Assembly (NCBI RefSeq): GCF_029407905.1
Contig: NC_073641.1
Coordinates: forward strand, 15,483,001 to 15,547,000
From: Bubalus kerabau
Lineage: Eukaryota > Chordata > Mammalia > Artiodactyla > Bovidae
DNA: 64,000 bases
Direction of reading: 5' to 3'
The notes beneath the pieces were generated by a model, which was not told where the DNA came from, made no database searches, and saw only the letters and a program-made list of their open reading frames with translations. The position numbers and the translations under genes were made by a program. Of the stretch, positions 46,697 through 57,890 are shown piece after piece (position 1 is the first letter of the stretch; each line of letters begins with the position of its first letter).

Positions 46697-47239
46697 TCTA
46701 GAAGCTAGGTGATTTCAAAGACTTTTCTCCAGATCATAATGCTCATTATTTTGTAGCATCAATAAATGATTGTGCTAGATCCATAACTAGACTTGTCACA
46801 CATTCTTTATTTGTGAGACTGAGTTAAAAATGAGCCATTCCAATTTGATACTACAGTGATTTACCTTGATGTGTTTATCAGACTGTGTTTTCTCTTGACC
46901 TCATCTATAATTATTGCATCTCATTTTACCAAAAAACATTTGCATTGGAATCTTATTGATAATCATTCTTTACATATGTCTAATGGAATAAAACAAAGAG
47001 TAAGCATGGCTTCAATATTGATATGCTAAGTGGTGTCCAGCATCTTGGTGTTCTCTTTTTCGGCAGTGTATATATGACTCATTGATGCTTCTGATTTAGT
47101 AGTAGAGAAGATAGTTTAAAAATCATTATCAATGTAAATTTTCATCTACAGACTCTACCTTTTACTTTCTCACATCACTTCATTTAAAGTCTTTTGTGTT
47201 GAAAAGTTTGTAATAGTCCTAAAAGAAGGTATTATGTGT
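46697..47239. other. Unassigned AT-rich sequence
   Basis: Nothing recognised. Confidence 0.35.
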
Positions 47240-47530
47240 TTCATCTGTTGTTCCAAAAGAAGCGAAAAACTAGACTATTAACCCGCTGTGTAATCCCTGC
47301 ACAGTCTACAAGGCTTTTCAGTGGGAAGCCAGGCTCTGCCAAGAGTAGGGAGGATTGCAGTTTAAACATTACAGGGTCAAGTTCAACATTTGTTCCATTC
47401 ACAGAACTCCCACTGACATCAATGAGCGTTTTGTGCAGAGTAGAATTTCTTCCTCAGTTAAATGATTTCTGTAATGCTTTCTATTTTGCCAGAACATATC
47501 CTACAAAGAATGTAATAAAGAAAATATATG
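47240..47530. other. Possible ancient, deeply conserved non-coding element
   Basis: The segment around ACATTTGTTCCATTCACAGA (47386) and CTCCCACTGACATCAATGAG (47406) resembles the 3' part of very old amniote repeats, in which CCATTGACTTCAATGGGAG-like words recur. It stands out as less AT-rich and CpG-containing. A 106-codon frame here has no domain and is not called. Confidence 0.3.
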
Positions 47531-47702
47531 TAGCACTCCTCCTTTTTTTTTTTTAGGTCTACCCTTTATTTCAATAAAATGTCATCTACAAAAATGCATT
47601 TTTCTCATAGAACATGATTTAAAAGGTAAATAAGACATTTTGCAGAGAATGAGAGACTTTTAGATCATTTTAAACTCATCTGCTTGCAATTATATGTATT
47701 CA

Positions 47703-47722
47703 TGTATATATATATATATATA
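47703..47722. repeat. (TA)n microsatellite
   Basis: About nine TA units immediately before a Bov-tA. A related TATA/GAGA-rich run (47955-47985) follows the same SINE, suggesting it entered a TA-rich site. Confidence 0.9.
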
Positions 47723-47727
47723 TACAC

Positions 47728-47950
47728 ATGGGCTTCCCTGGTGGCTCAGTGATAAAGAATCTGCTTGCAACGTAGGAGCCACAGGAGACTTGGGTTCGAT
47801 CCCTGAAGCAGGAAGATAGCATGGAGGAGGGCATGGCAACTCACTCCAGTATTCTGACCTGGAGAATCCCATGGATAGAGGAGCCTGGTGGGCTACAGTT
47901 CATAGGGTCACAAACAGTTGGACACAACTGAAGTGACTTAGCATGCATGC
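47728..47950 (+). mobile_element. Bov-tA SINE, full length
   Basis: Head GGGCTTCCCTGGTGGCTCAG, intact B-box-like GGTTCGATCCC, A-part and end GACTTAGCATGCATGC. Confidence 0.92.
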
Positions 47951-47985
47951 ATATAGGTATATACATATATATATAGAGAGAGAGA

Positions 47986-49229
47986 GTTTTGCGTGCAATA
48001 CAAAAATCACAACTGATTTCAGTCAGAAGGCTTTGACCCTCTGAAATTTTATGCCGTATGATATATCATTGATTGGAAGCATGGCGTTCTTAAACTTATT
48101 AGACCAAGATATGTGGAGCTAAATATCAATTACACAAATATTTCTAGGTAAATAAAATTGTCTAAATAGGAAAAGTGAAGGCATTGAATTTTATATAATG
48201 GTTGAAAGGCCAAGCAGTCTATATCAATGAAGAATATGAACACACAATATAATTGTTTGTTAAGTAAAACAGTAATGTCAATGAAAATTAACAAAGTATT
48301 TTAATAAATGTATAGTCATAACTTACAATTAGCCCATTGCTTATGTGACTTATAATTTTAAAGGAAATTTAAGGGGAAAGAAAATATTAGAATATTAAAT
48401 ATTAAATTTTAAGGGAAAGAATATTAGATTTTCTTTCCTTGCATAGCTATAAAAATTATCTGTATTGCTTCTATCAGTTTGAGAAATTGTACATTAATTT
48501 ATATTATGAATGAATTTCACCATAATTTAAAGTCATCTTTGACTTTTAAAATTTAAAAAGAAAATCTGAAGCTTCTTATAGACACAGAAATCTGGCATAT
48601 GTTTTGCTTAATGTTCAGAAATATTTTAAAACAGATTGCATTCCAAACATCATTAGTATTCTATAAAAAGCGTGGGCATGACACATTCATACTTCGCATA
48701 AGGGAGATGCTCCTATTTTTCTGTAGCTCGGAAAAGTTTATAAAAAGGCAATCAGGGAAAGGAGAAAACTGATAGAAAGTAAAAACAAAATGGAAAAGAA
48801 AACAGGCACTCTGGCCTGTGCAACAGCTCACTTCTTGTTATCTCCAACTATCACCCAACTGCAACATTTTAGAATGAATTTTAGTTTCTACAGAGGTTCC
48901 ATTTCTCCTACAAACTGGAAGAATGACAAGCCTTTCAGAGAATCACGAGGTCACCCCAACTATAACTTATTGATGGTATGCTCACCATTAAGAAATTCAG
49001 TAAAAACTTCCAAGTAATTTAAACATGTATCAGATGTCACCAGCATCTGTGGACCCAGTAGTGGGCTGAACATTTCACACGTGGTACCTCATAAGGTAAT
49101 TTAAAAGATACCAAAGTTATGAAGTTTTAAGATTACTCTGTAAGCTATATGGGAATTTCAGAAGGAATCAGTTGTTCCATGGTCTCAGGAATCAGAAAAA
49201 GTCCCCACTTACGAATAACCATGATAAAG
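47986..49229. other. Unassigned AT-rich sequence
   Basis: No gene or confident repeat. A direct repeat ATTAAATATTAAATTTTAAGGG-like is seen near 48395. Confidence 0.35.
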
Positions 49230-49840
49230 AGACTGTCAATTCTTTTGTGGTCTTTTGCTTTGAGGACTGTTCACCAGATGTGTGGGATGATGTGGCAGTT
49301 TTTAAATGCGTCTACAAATTCTTTGACATTCCTCTCACCAAAAAATGCAATCTATGAACTTTCTCCTTGAAAATGGGCTAGCTTTTTCTTCTGCTTCAAC
49401 CACTGGAATGCAGAGGAAATGACACTCCTGAGACTTCCCAGGTGAGGGCGTAAAAGGAAGTGTGCTTCCACTGTGCTCACTGAAATACTGGCTTTTGAAA
49501 ACATCAGCTACCAAGTAAATACTCTATCTGCCCTCACACTTAATGAAGTGTGAGAAAGGTCAAATTCGCCTACATGGAGAGACCGCATGGAGAGGCCCTA
49601 TGGTGACTTATAGGAATTGAGAAAGAGGGAGAGCTGCCTGGCCAGTCTCTAGCTATTCCAGCCTCTCTTGCTACTCTGCCCTGCACTGCCCCTGTCTCCC
49701 ACCCCAATTCTGGTGCAGTTCCAGCCATCAACACATGAGAAACTGTAGAGCCAGGATTGCCCAGACAGCTCTTCCCAAACTTCCGACTCAGAGGATGATA
49801 TATTACATAGCAACAGTAACCAAAACAGATAAAAACTTTT
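49230..49840 (+). mobile_element. MLT1-like (ERVL-MaLR) LTR
   Basis: Sequence from CTTTGCTTTGAGGACTGT through CACCCCAATTCTGGTGCAG (49701) to the end with TTACATAGCAACAGTAACCA (49803) follows the plan of a mammalian MaLR LTR. No internal region is seen. Boundaries are approximate, and the subfamily is not determined. Confidence 0.5.
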
Positions 49841-50050
49841 TAGTTAAAAATTTTGGCTGGGGGTATTGAAGATTTTCAAATACATTCTGGAGGTCATATA
49901 ATGAACTTTCATGTATAATTACCCAGATTCAACACATTAAAATTTTTCCCACACTTGCTTCACTTGTTCTCCCCATTTTTTCCTTTGCTGAAATATTTTA
50001 AACTTAATCACAGATATTGTGTCATGTCAAGTGTCATATGATGCTTCAGT

Positions 50051-50275
50051 GTGTGTGCCTGTGTTCAGTTACCCCGTTGTGTCCAACTCTTTGCAGACCC
50101 ATGGACTGTGGCCCAGCAGGCTCCTCTGTCCATGGGATTTCCCAGGCAAGAATACTGGAGTGAGTAGTTATTTCCTCCTCCAGGGGATCTTCCCAACCCA
50201 GGGATCAAACCCGCTTCTCCAGCATCTCCTGCATTGCAAGTGGATTCTTTTAGCACTGAGCCATTGGGGAAGCCT
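50051..50275 (-). mobile_element. Bov-tA SINE
   Basis: Reverse copy flanked by GATGCTTCAGT (50040-50050) and GGTGCTTCAGT (50276-50286), one mismatch. The tRNA-like end GAGCCATTGGGGAAGCC is retained. Confidence 0.9.
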
Positions 50276-50286
50276 GGTGCTTCAGT

Positions 50287-50765
50287 AGGAATATCTTTAA
50301 AAACAGACATTTTCTTACATAACCAATATGTCATTATCACACTTAGCAAAATTAACAATAATTTTCTGGGATCATTTAAAATCTAGAGCATAATCAAATG
50401 TGATGATTGCCTCAAAAACATGATTTTACATGATTTCTTAGAATAATGATACAAATAATGTCTACACACAGTGTTTGGTTGCTGTGCCTCTTTGCCTCTT
50501 TTTGTCTAAACCGTCACTCCCACTCCTCCCCCTTCCCTTCTGCCATTAACTAGTTGAAGAAACTAGATAAGCAGTCTCAGGAATGTTTGTTTCCTTGCAG
50601 TGTCATTTAACTGGCTCCTTTATCCCCTGTAGTCCTATAAATGAAAGTTAGATCAAAAGGATTGATTAGATTCTGAGTCAATTTTTTGCCCTCCACAGGG
50701 ATACTTGATAAGTATTGTATTGTTAGCAATGTATCACTTCAGGAGGCATGCGATATCTGGTTGTT
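50287..50765. other. Unassigned sequence
   Basis: Nothing recognised. Confidence 0.35.
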
Positions 50766-50891
50766 CCACCTTTTTTACTCTTGGCCATGCCACCAGGCTT
50801 ATGGAATCTTAGTTCCCTGACCAAGGATCAAACCTGTGCCTCCTACAATGGAAGCATAGCATTCTAACCACTGGATCACCAGGGAATTCTC
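50766..50891 (-). mobile_element. CHR-type SINE
   Basis: Reverse copy with CTTAGTTCCCTGACCAAGGA near 50809 and the reversed head TAACCACTGGATCACCAGGG near 50865. Confidence 0.82.
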
Positions 50892-50917
50892 TGGTAGTTT
50901 CACTTTTAGTGATGCTA

Positions 50918-52365
50918 AGATTGATCCCAGCAGAGCTATTTAAAATCCTAAAAGATGATGCTGTTAAAATGCTGTACTCAATATGTCAGTAAATTTGGAA
51001 AACTCAGCAGTGGACACAGAACTGGTAAAGGTCAGTTTTCATTCCAGTCCCAAAGAAGAACAATGCCAAAGAATGCCCAAACTACTGTATAATTGTGCTC
51101 ATTTCACATGCTAGCAAGGTAATGCTCAAAATCCTTCAAGATAGGCTTCAACAATACATGAACCCAGAACTTCCTGATGTACAACCTGGATTTAGAAAAG
51201 GCAGAGGAACCAGAGATCAAATTGCCAACATTCGTTGGAACATAGAAGAAGCAAGGGGATTTCAAAAAAACATCTGTTTCTGCTTCATTCACTCTGCTAA
51301 AGCCTTTAACTGTGTGGATCACAACAAACTGTGGAAAATTCTTCAAGAGATGGGGATACAAGACCACCTTACCTGCCTCCTGAGAAACCTCTATGCAGGT
51401 CAAGAAGTAACAGAACTGAATATGGAACAATGGATTGGTTCAAAATTGAGAAAGGAGTACAACAAGGCTGTATTGTCACCCTGCTTCTTTAACTTCTATG
51501 CAGAGTACATCATGAGAAATGCCAGACTGGATAAAGTAAAAGCTGGAATGAAGATTGCCAGGAGAAATATCAGCAACCTCAGATGTGCAGATTATACCAT
51601 TCCAAGGTAGAAAGCGAAGAGGAACTAAAGAGCCTTTTGATGAGGGTGAAAGAGGAATGAAAAGCTGGCTTAAAACTCAACATTCAAAAAACTAAGATCA
51701 TGGCATCCAGTCCCATCACTTCATGGGAAATAGATGGGGAAACAGTGGAAACAGTGTCAGACTTTATTTTGGGGGGCTCAAAAATCACTACGGATGGTGA
51801 CTGCAGCCATGAAATTAAAAGACGCTTACTCCTTGGGAGGAAAGTTATGACCAACCTAGATAGCATATTCAAAAGCAGAGACATTACTTGGCCAACAAAG
51901 GTCCGTCTAGTCAAGGCTATGGTTTTTCCAGTGGTCATGTATGGATGTGAGAGTTGGATTGTGAAGAAGGCTGAGCGCCAAAGAATTGATGCTTTTGAAC
52001 TGTGGTGTTGGAGAAGACTCTTGAGAGTCCCTTGGACTACAAGGAGATCCAACCAGTCCATTCTGAAGGAGATCAGCCCTGGGATTTCTTTGGAAGGAAT
52101 GATGCTAAAGCTGAAACTCCAGTACTTTGGCCACCTCATGCAAAGAGTTGACTCATTGGAAAAGACTCTGATGCTGGGAGGGATTGGGGGCAGGAGGAGA
52201 AGGGGACGACAGAGGATGAGATGGCTGGATGGCATCACCGACTCAATGGACGTGAGTTTGAGTGAATTCTGGGAGTTGGTGATGGACAGGGAGGCCTGGC
52301 GTGCTGCGATTCATGGGGTCACAAAGAGTCGGACACGACTGAGCGACTGAACTGAACTGAACTGA
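50918..52365 (+). mobile_element. BovB LINE, most of RT to 3' end
   Basis: It begins at the GIPVELF-type segment (CAGAGCTATTTAAAATCC) and runs to AACTGAACTGAACTGA. The RT frame is broken several times. At the catalytic core near 51580 the usual YADDT reads CADYT, so two key residues are lost, and a premature stop follows. The C-terminal frame (51700-52350) is open. This is a dead, 5'-truncated copy, older-looking than those at 38.2 and 40.6 kb. Confidence 0.93.
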
Positions 52366-53257
52366 TAGTATATTTTAAATAGTTTCAATATAATAATAAC
52401 AATTTTGTGTCTAACAAGTAAATTCATAATGCAGTTTGTGTTTTCTTTGTACCTTTATTTGCTCTTAGAACATGTTCTGGTAAGGTATACTGTTGAAATA
52501 ATTATTTTTCTTGTATCTTTTTAGTTGTTACTTTGTGTTACTGATTTGATATTGAGTTTATTTGTTTTGATTCATTAATTTACTTCATGTGAGTTTGGTT
52601 TGTTTATTTCAGTCTGTTTTTAACTTTTATAGATTGATTTAAATTTTCTTTTTCAAAAATGTTAAATATTTATGTACATTACATGGCTAAACTATATAAC
52701 AAGATACTTTCAGAGAAGTAATTTCATTTCTTTTCCCACCACCCTGTTCATTCCTTTTTGAGATAATCATTATTAGGTAGGGTTTGAGTGTTAGGTTTTT
52801 AAAAGATTTTCATTTATTTACTTGCTTTGAAACATTAAGAGAGATGGCAATTAGACTTCAGGATGATTTACTACAGGAATTCTTAGGATCACAACAGCTG
52901 TAGATTGAGGAATAATTAGTCTCTAAAATGAAGCAGTCTTCATAAAAACAAGTCATTTTTGCCTTTGTCTCATTGCTTCCCTGTCAGTCTTTTTTGAAGT
53001 GGAAAAGTAATTCTCTGCTTCTCTTCTCAGTGGTCATTTGCCCCAGGTGCTGTGTATCACAAAGCCAAAGGATTTTTTTTAATGGTTAGAAAATAGAATT
53101 CATAATAGCATTCCATTATATATATGCTTGCAAGAGGAAAATTTGTGATATGATATAGTAAAATATTAATGTTATGTGTTTGTGAAGAATGAAATTTCCA
53201 ATGATTTATTTTCATTTTTACCTATATTTCCTAACTTTCTATAGTGATGACATACAT
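52366..53257. other. Unassigned AT-rich sequence
   Basis: T-rich. No gene or confident repeat. Confidence 0.35.
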
Positions 53258-53365
53258 ACAGTATGTATGTATGGTTGGTTAGTTAGTATGTATGTATGTA
53301 TGGTTAGTTAGTATGTATGTATGTATGGTTAGTTAGAATGCATGTATGTATGTATGTATGGTTAG
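53258..53365. repeat. GTAT/GGTTAGTTA tandem array
   Basis: Three to four irregular units of about 28-32 bases are each made of (GTAT)3-4 plus GGTTAGTTA. The array is both a tetranucleotide microsatellite and a short minisatellite. It runs directly into a BovB tail. Confidence 0.9.
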
Positions 53366-53508
53366 TATGAGATGGTTGGATGGCATCACTGATTCAATGG
53401 ACAAGAGTTTGGGTAAACTCCGGGAGTTGGTGATGCACAGGAAGGCCTGGTGTGCTGCAGTTCAGGGGGTCACAAAGAGTCAGACATGACTGAGTGACTG
53501 AACTGAAC
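53366..53508 (+). mobile_element. BovB 3'-terminal fragment
   Basis: GAGATGGTTGGATGGCATCA to GACTGAACTGAACTG: the last 140 or so bases of BovB, extremely 5'-truncated. Confidence 0.9.
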
Positions 53509-53602
53509 TGCACATACACAGTAGTAAAGAAAATGTGATTACCATTATATAAAATACTTTAAAAATCACTTTAAAATGACTACATAAATTACTGCCATTG
53601 TT

Positions 53603-53792
53603 GTGTGAGTCACTCGGTTGTGTCTGACTCTTTTAGCCCACCAGGCTCCTCTGTCCATGGAATTCTCCAGGCAAGAATACTGGAGTGGGTAGCCATTCCA
53701 TTCTCCAGGGGATCCTCGAGACACAGGGATCTTACTCGAGTTTCCTGCACTGCAGGTGGATTCTTTACTGTCTGAGCCACTAGGGAATCCCC
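53603..53792 (-). mobile_element. Bov-tA SINE
   Basis: Reverse copy (GTGTGAGTCACTCGGTTGTG to GAGCCACTAGGGAATCCCC) with an internal deletion after CTGACTCTTTTAG. Confidence 0.88.
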
Positions 53793-53809
53793 AAATTATT
53801 GTCACCAGT

Positions 53810-53980
53810 ACAGAATTTTTGTTTGGGATGATGAAAAATTTCTATAATGGATTGTGATGATGGTTGCACACATTGGGAATGTAATTAATGTCGGTGAATT
53901 GTTTTCTTAAAAATAGTTAAAATAGGAAGTTTTATGTATATTTTACTACAATAAATAAATAAATGGGGTAAAAAAAAATT
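53810..53980 (+). mobile_element. L1 3' UTR fragment
   Basis: TGTTTGGGATGATGAAAAAT (53818), GATGGTTGCACACATTGGG (53858) and TATATTTTACTACAATAAAT (53935) form a recurrent L1 3' UTR pattern, ending in an A-run. Confidence 0.7.
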
Positions 53981-54109
53981 ACTCCAGATTATCTCTAGTC
54001 ATTAAATTAAACTTAATAAATACCATGATCTTGCCATACTTATGTTCTGTTAACAGGTATCCAAAGCATGATTACTTGCTTGGTATCTAGGAGAAATAAA
54101 TATAAACTA

Positions 54110-54325
54110 ATACTAAGGGACTGAATAGGATTTTATACACAATAAGTCATTTAATATTCTCAAAAGTCCCTGAGATAGTACCATTATTGTCTCCATTTTG
54201 AATGTGAAGTTAAGGCTCAGAAAGCTGAAGTCATTTATAAAAGATCACTCAGATAGTAAGTAACAAAATCAAGGCTTGACCCAAGGTCTATCTGACACCC
54301 AATCACTGTGCTTCATACCACGTGA
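54110..54325 (-). mobile_element. MIR SINE
   Basis: Inverted MIR core: TCATTTAATATTCTC near 54148, TACCATTATTGTCTCCATTT near 54178, then AGATAGTAAGTAACAAAATC near 54251. Confidence 0.72.
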
Positions 54326-54764
54326 TAACAGTTTGCCTCTACTGGCTCTGCATTGCCATATGGAACTTACAACACAGCATCTCTGTGGTTATAAAAAGTC
54401 TTTCAAAACTTTCCAGCTATAAGTTTACTTAAGAAGTCTCCATGTTTACTTTATTAAGCTTTTGTGTTTCTGCTATGTTTAACATTGGTTAATTGAGCTT
54501 TCATGGAAATCATTGCCGTGATTATAATTATTTTTATAGTCATGTCAAATAATGATAATCATGGTACACTTACTCTATTTCCGTTAGAGAAAATGTTGAC
54601 AAGAAGGTACAATTTAGGATTCTGAACACATTTTTTCCAAGGTGGAGTCAGCAGGTTTCTGGAAATGCTGGAGAAAAAAAATCACATAATTATTTTTCTA
54701 TACCCAGTATCTTCTGCGTCTCCAGGGTCTAGGGAGAGGACCAGGGTTCAGGTTTGGCCTGAGT

Positions 54765-55190
54765 TTAAGAAACATAGCGTGGATGGACCTGGAGATTACT
54801 AAGAAAAGAAAATCAGAAGGATAAATGCCATATGATATCACTTGTATGTGGAATCTAAAATGTGACACCAATGAACATATCTATGAAACAAAACAGATTT
54901 ATAGATATAGAGATTAGATTTGTGGTTGCCAAGTGGGAGGTGGGATGGAAGAGGGAAGGACTGGAAGTTTGGAACTAGCAGATACAAACTTTTATATATA
55001 GGATGGATAAACAACAAGGTCCTATTTAGCACATGGAACTCTATACAATATCCTGTGATAAAACTTAATGGAAAAGAATATGAAAAACATATTAACATAC
55101 GTATAACTGAGTCACTTTGCTGTACAGCAGAAATTAAACAAAACATTTTAAATCAACTATATATACATCAATAAATTAAAACAAACAAAC
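54765..55190 (+). mobile_element. L1 3' end
   Basis: ATGCCATATGATATCACTTG (54826), TTTGTGGTTGCCAAGTGGGA (54920), GTCACTTTGCTGTACAGCAG (55111) and an A-rich tail: the ORF2 end and 3' UTR of a bovine-type L1. The same tail occurs at 44.2 kb. Confidence 0.88.
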
Positions 55191-55374
55191 ATAGTCAACT
55201 CACATATTCTCCTTCCAACTTAGAAGCTTAAATTGTAGTTTGTTAGCATATTTCCAGGGCAACACGCTGGCTCTAAAACCTACTCCCTACTTCTTGCTCA
55301 TACTCCAAAATCATCAGATGTGAGTTCTGGTTAAGAGTTTGTAAAATGTGGGCCCCTCTTTTTTTTTTTTTTTC

Positions 55375-55545
55375 CAGGCATGGCTTAGTGCTCCTGAGAT
55401 GGGGGTTCAATGAGTCGGGAAGATCCCCTGGAATAGGAAATAGCTACCCACTCCAGTATTCTTTCCTGGAACATCCCATAGACAGAGGAGCCTGGTGGGC
55501 TGCAGTCCATGTGGTCACAAAGAGTTGGACATGACTGAGCACACA
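55375..55545 (+). mobile_element. Bov-tA SINE, head deleted
   Basis: The A-part (GAAATAGCTACCCACTCCAG to GACTGAGCACACACACC) with a damaged tRNA-like head. A T-run (55359-55373) lies immediately 5'. Confidence 0.82.
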
Positions 55546-56467
55546 CACCACCGCAAGAATCCTAGAACCAATCCCTTCCTTTGGATGGCGTTATAAATGT
55601 CAAATCTGAACCAGTCCTGCGGGGACTATTAATAGCGGCACATTTCTTTGGGACTTTTCACTGACCTTCAGACACTGAAGACTCAACTTTGCAATGCAGT
55701 AAGCTACTTAGGGTTTGAAGTGCAAACAGCCACAAATGAAAACAAATGTCTCCACAAGGAGCCCGCTTATACTTTTACATTGTATTGACTTAATTTTCCC
55801 AAATAAAATTTGATGTATTCATTTAAAAGAAGAAATGCTCTTCTAGAACCGTTGAGATAAATGTCAATGGAAGAGCACTACAAGCTCACTTCTGAAAGAA
55901 ATGTGAAAAGTCATTAAAAATTATTCAATATTAACAACACTTCTAGAAGGAGGATGAGAAGGTTAGGTTCATTCTAGGAATTTGTCCAGTCATGCAGAAC
56001 TGAAGTCTGAGCATGCAAGAAACTCAGTTAATCAGGGTCAAAAGAGGAGACTGAAACAGGTCTTTGGGGGTGTAGAACAAACACATAAAAATCGGATGAG
56101 TGTTCAGAAACCAAAGTATCCAAGAATTGAACTTTTTGAAGTCCAAAAGACTTAATGTTGAGAATATTTTCCACACTCTTGGTTAAGGCTCTATGAAATG
56201 TTCACGTGAATTTCCACTGCCCATAAATATGCCTCAGCCATTGTGCAAATGCCCAGCATTAGACATTCTCATTTGAAAAGAAGGGGTATCTCCCACTGAA
56301 AGGTGTGCACAAGGAATGATGAACATATAGTCAGTATTCATTTCCTTGTTCATAGAGGAAAGCAACGGAATAGAGAATCGAACACAGAGGATAACTCCTG
56401 TTACTCATACTTCAGTTTGACATGTATTTGTTAATCGTAATCACTTCCCTATTTTATCCTTATTTAT
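55546..56467. other. Unassigned sequence
   Basis: No gene or confident repeat. Confidence 0.35.
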
Positions 56468-56639
56468 CAGAATTTCTCAGCTTTAAGGCTATTGACCTTT
56501 TGAAACTGATAATTCTTTATGGGTACTCTGTGCATTATATGATGTTGGCAGCATCCCTGGCTTCTATCACCAGTTGTTAGCTGTGACAACCAAAAATGTC
56601 CCCCAGGGGGACAAAGTCAGTCCCAATTAAAAAGCACTG
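56468..56639 (+). mobile_element. MER20 (non-autonomous hAT-Charlie)
   Basis: It starts CAGAATTTCTCAGC and ends AAAAGCACTG. The internal words TATTGACCTTTTG (56491), GGCAGCATCCCTGGC (56547) and GTGACAACCAAAAATGTC (56583) match the MER20 consensus I remember. Confidence 0.78.
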
Positions 56640-57349
56640 ATTTACAGCAATATCAAAATTAGTGTGTTATTTCTGCTGGCACATACTAGCAAGATGGGAG
56701 GGAGAGTGACCTAAGAGACTACAACAAGAAGCTGGCCCAGGAAAAAGAAAATTTATTACCGTTAATTTGCAGTGGAGACAACAAGTAATTTACAGAAATT
56801 AAATATAGGGCTGGGACCAACTTATTAGAACCAAGGTTCTCAACTGGTACACAGTGAGTGATTAAGGTTGATATAAATACCAGACATAGTTACAATCACC
56901 ATCCTGCCACCAGACCCCAGCCACTGAAGATCAAATCAGTATTCTTTTTATAGAACGGAATGACTTGATACACATTGTGCAATGAGAGCTTGCTTGTTTT
57001 TCATTCATTGACAGCTGGTCTAGCAGAAAGGCTGCCAGATGCTTTGGTCATGCAACCAAATCTCAAAAAGCAGATTGGGCCTGAGAAGATACATTGGTGA
57101 TGAGAAAGGATTTTAAAAAAGAAGCAATAATTACATCTAACTTAAACATAAATTGGGTGGTATTGCTGACTTATTTAGGCAAAATATGGTTTAGTCTTCT
57201 TTACATTTCTTGAATATATTTTGTGGAAAAAAATCTTATTTCCATCTGAAAGTCTTAAGCAGGGTGGTATACGAATCAGTACTCTAAAGACCTGTACCAC
57301 AAAATATAGGCTAAACCTCCCACGGCTCCTTTCAGTCACAACCTCCTCC
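56640..57349. other. Unassigned sequence
   Basis: Nothing recognised. Confidence 0.35.
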
Positions 57350-57890
57350 AAGGATACCACTAGACTGATTTCCATCCTACAGATAACTTTTGCCTGTTTT
57401 TATGCTTTAAGTGGAAAAATTTAATGGGTGTTATTTTGTGTCTGGGGCTTCCCAAGACACTAGTGGTATGAACCCATCTGCCAATGCAAGAGACGTAAGA
57501 GACGAGAGTTTGATCCCTGGGTTGGGAAGATCACCTGGAGAAGGGCATGGCAACCCACTCCAGTATTCTTGGCTGGAGAATCCCATGGACAGAGGAGCCT
57601 GGCTGCCTACAGCCCAGAGTGTCGCAAAGAATCAGATATAACTGAAGTGACTTAGCATGCACGCACACTTTGTGTCTGGCTTCTCTCACTCAACATTATT
57701 TTGTGAAATTCATCCAAGTTGTTGTGTGTAACTGTAATTTGTTATTTTCATTGTTATGTATTATTTCAATGAGTTAATATATCGCAATTAACTTCTCTAC
57801 CGTTCAGTTGTTTCAAGTTTAAGGCTGTTAAAAACAATGATTCTCTGAACAAAGCACAGGCTAGAAAATATACATTCTTTAGGAGAATAC
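57350..57890 (-). mobile_element. Old L1 fragment with nested Bov-tA
   Basis: Reversed L1 sequence typified by TTTGTGTCTGGCTTCTCTCA (57669) and a decayed TTCATCCAAGTTGTTG segment, split by the SINE at 57446-57668. Confidence 0.6.
57446..57668 (+). mobile_element. Bov-tA SINE
   Basis: Full copy (GGCTTCCCAAGACACTAGTG to GACTTAGCATGCACGCACAC) between perfect 11-bp repeats TTTGTGTCTGG (57435-57445 and 57669-57679). Confidence 0.93.

Noticed and set aside
47728..47950. tRNA gene suggested by a GGTTCGATCCC B-box
   Set aside because: It is the tRNA-derived head of a Bov-tA SINE. There is no cloverleaf, and the same sequence recurs in every Bov-tA and CHR copy.
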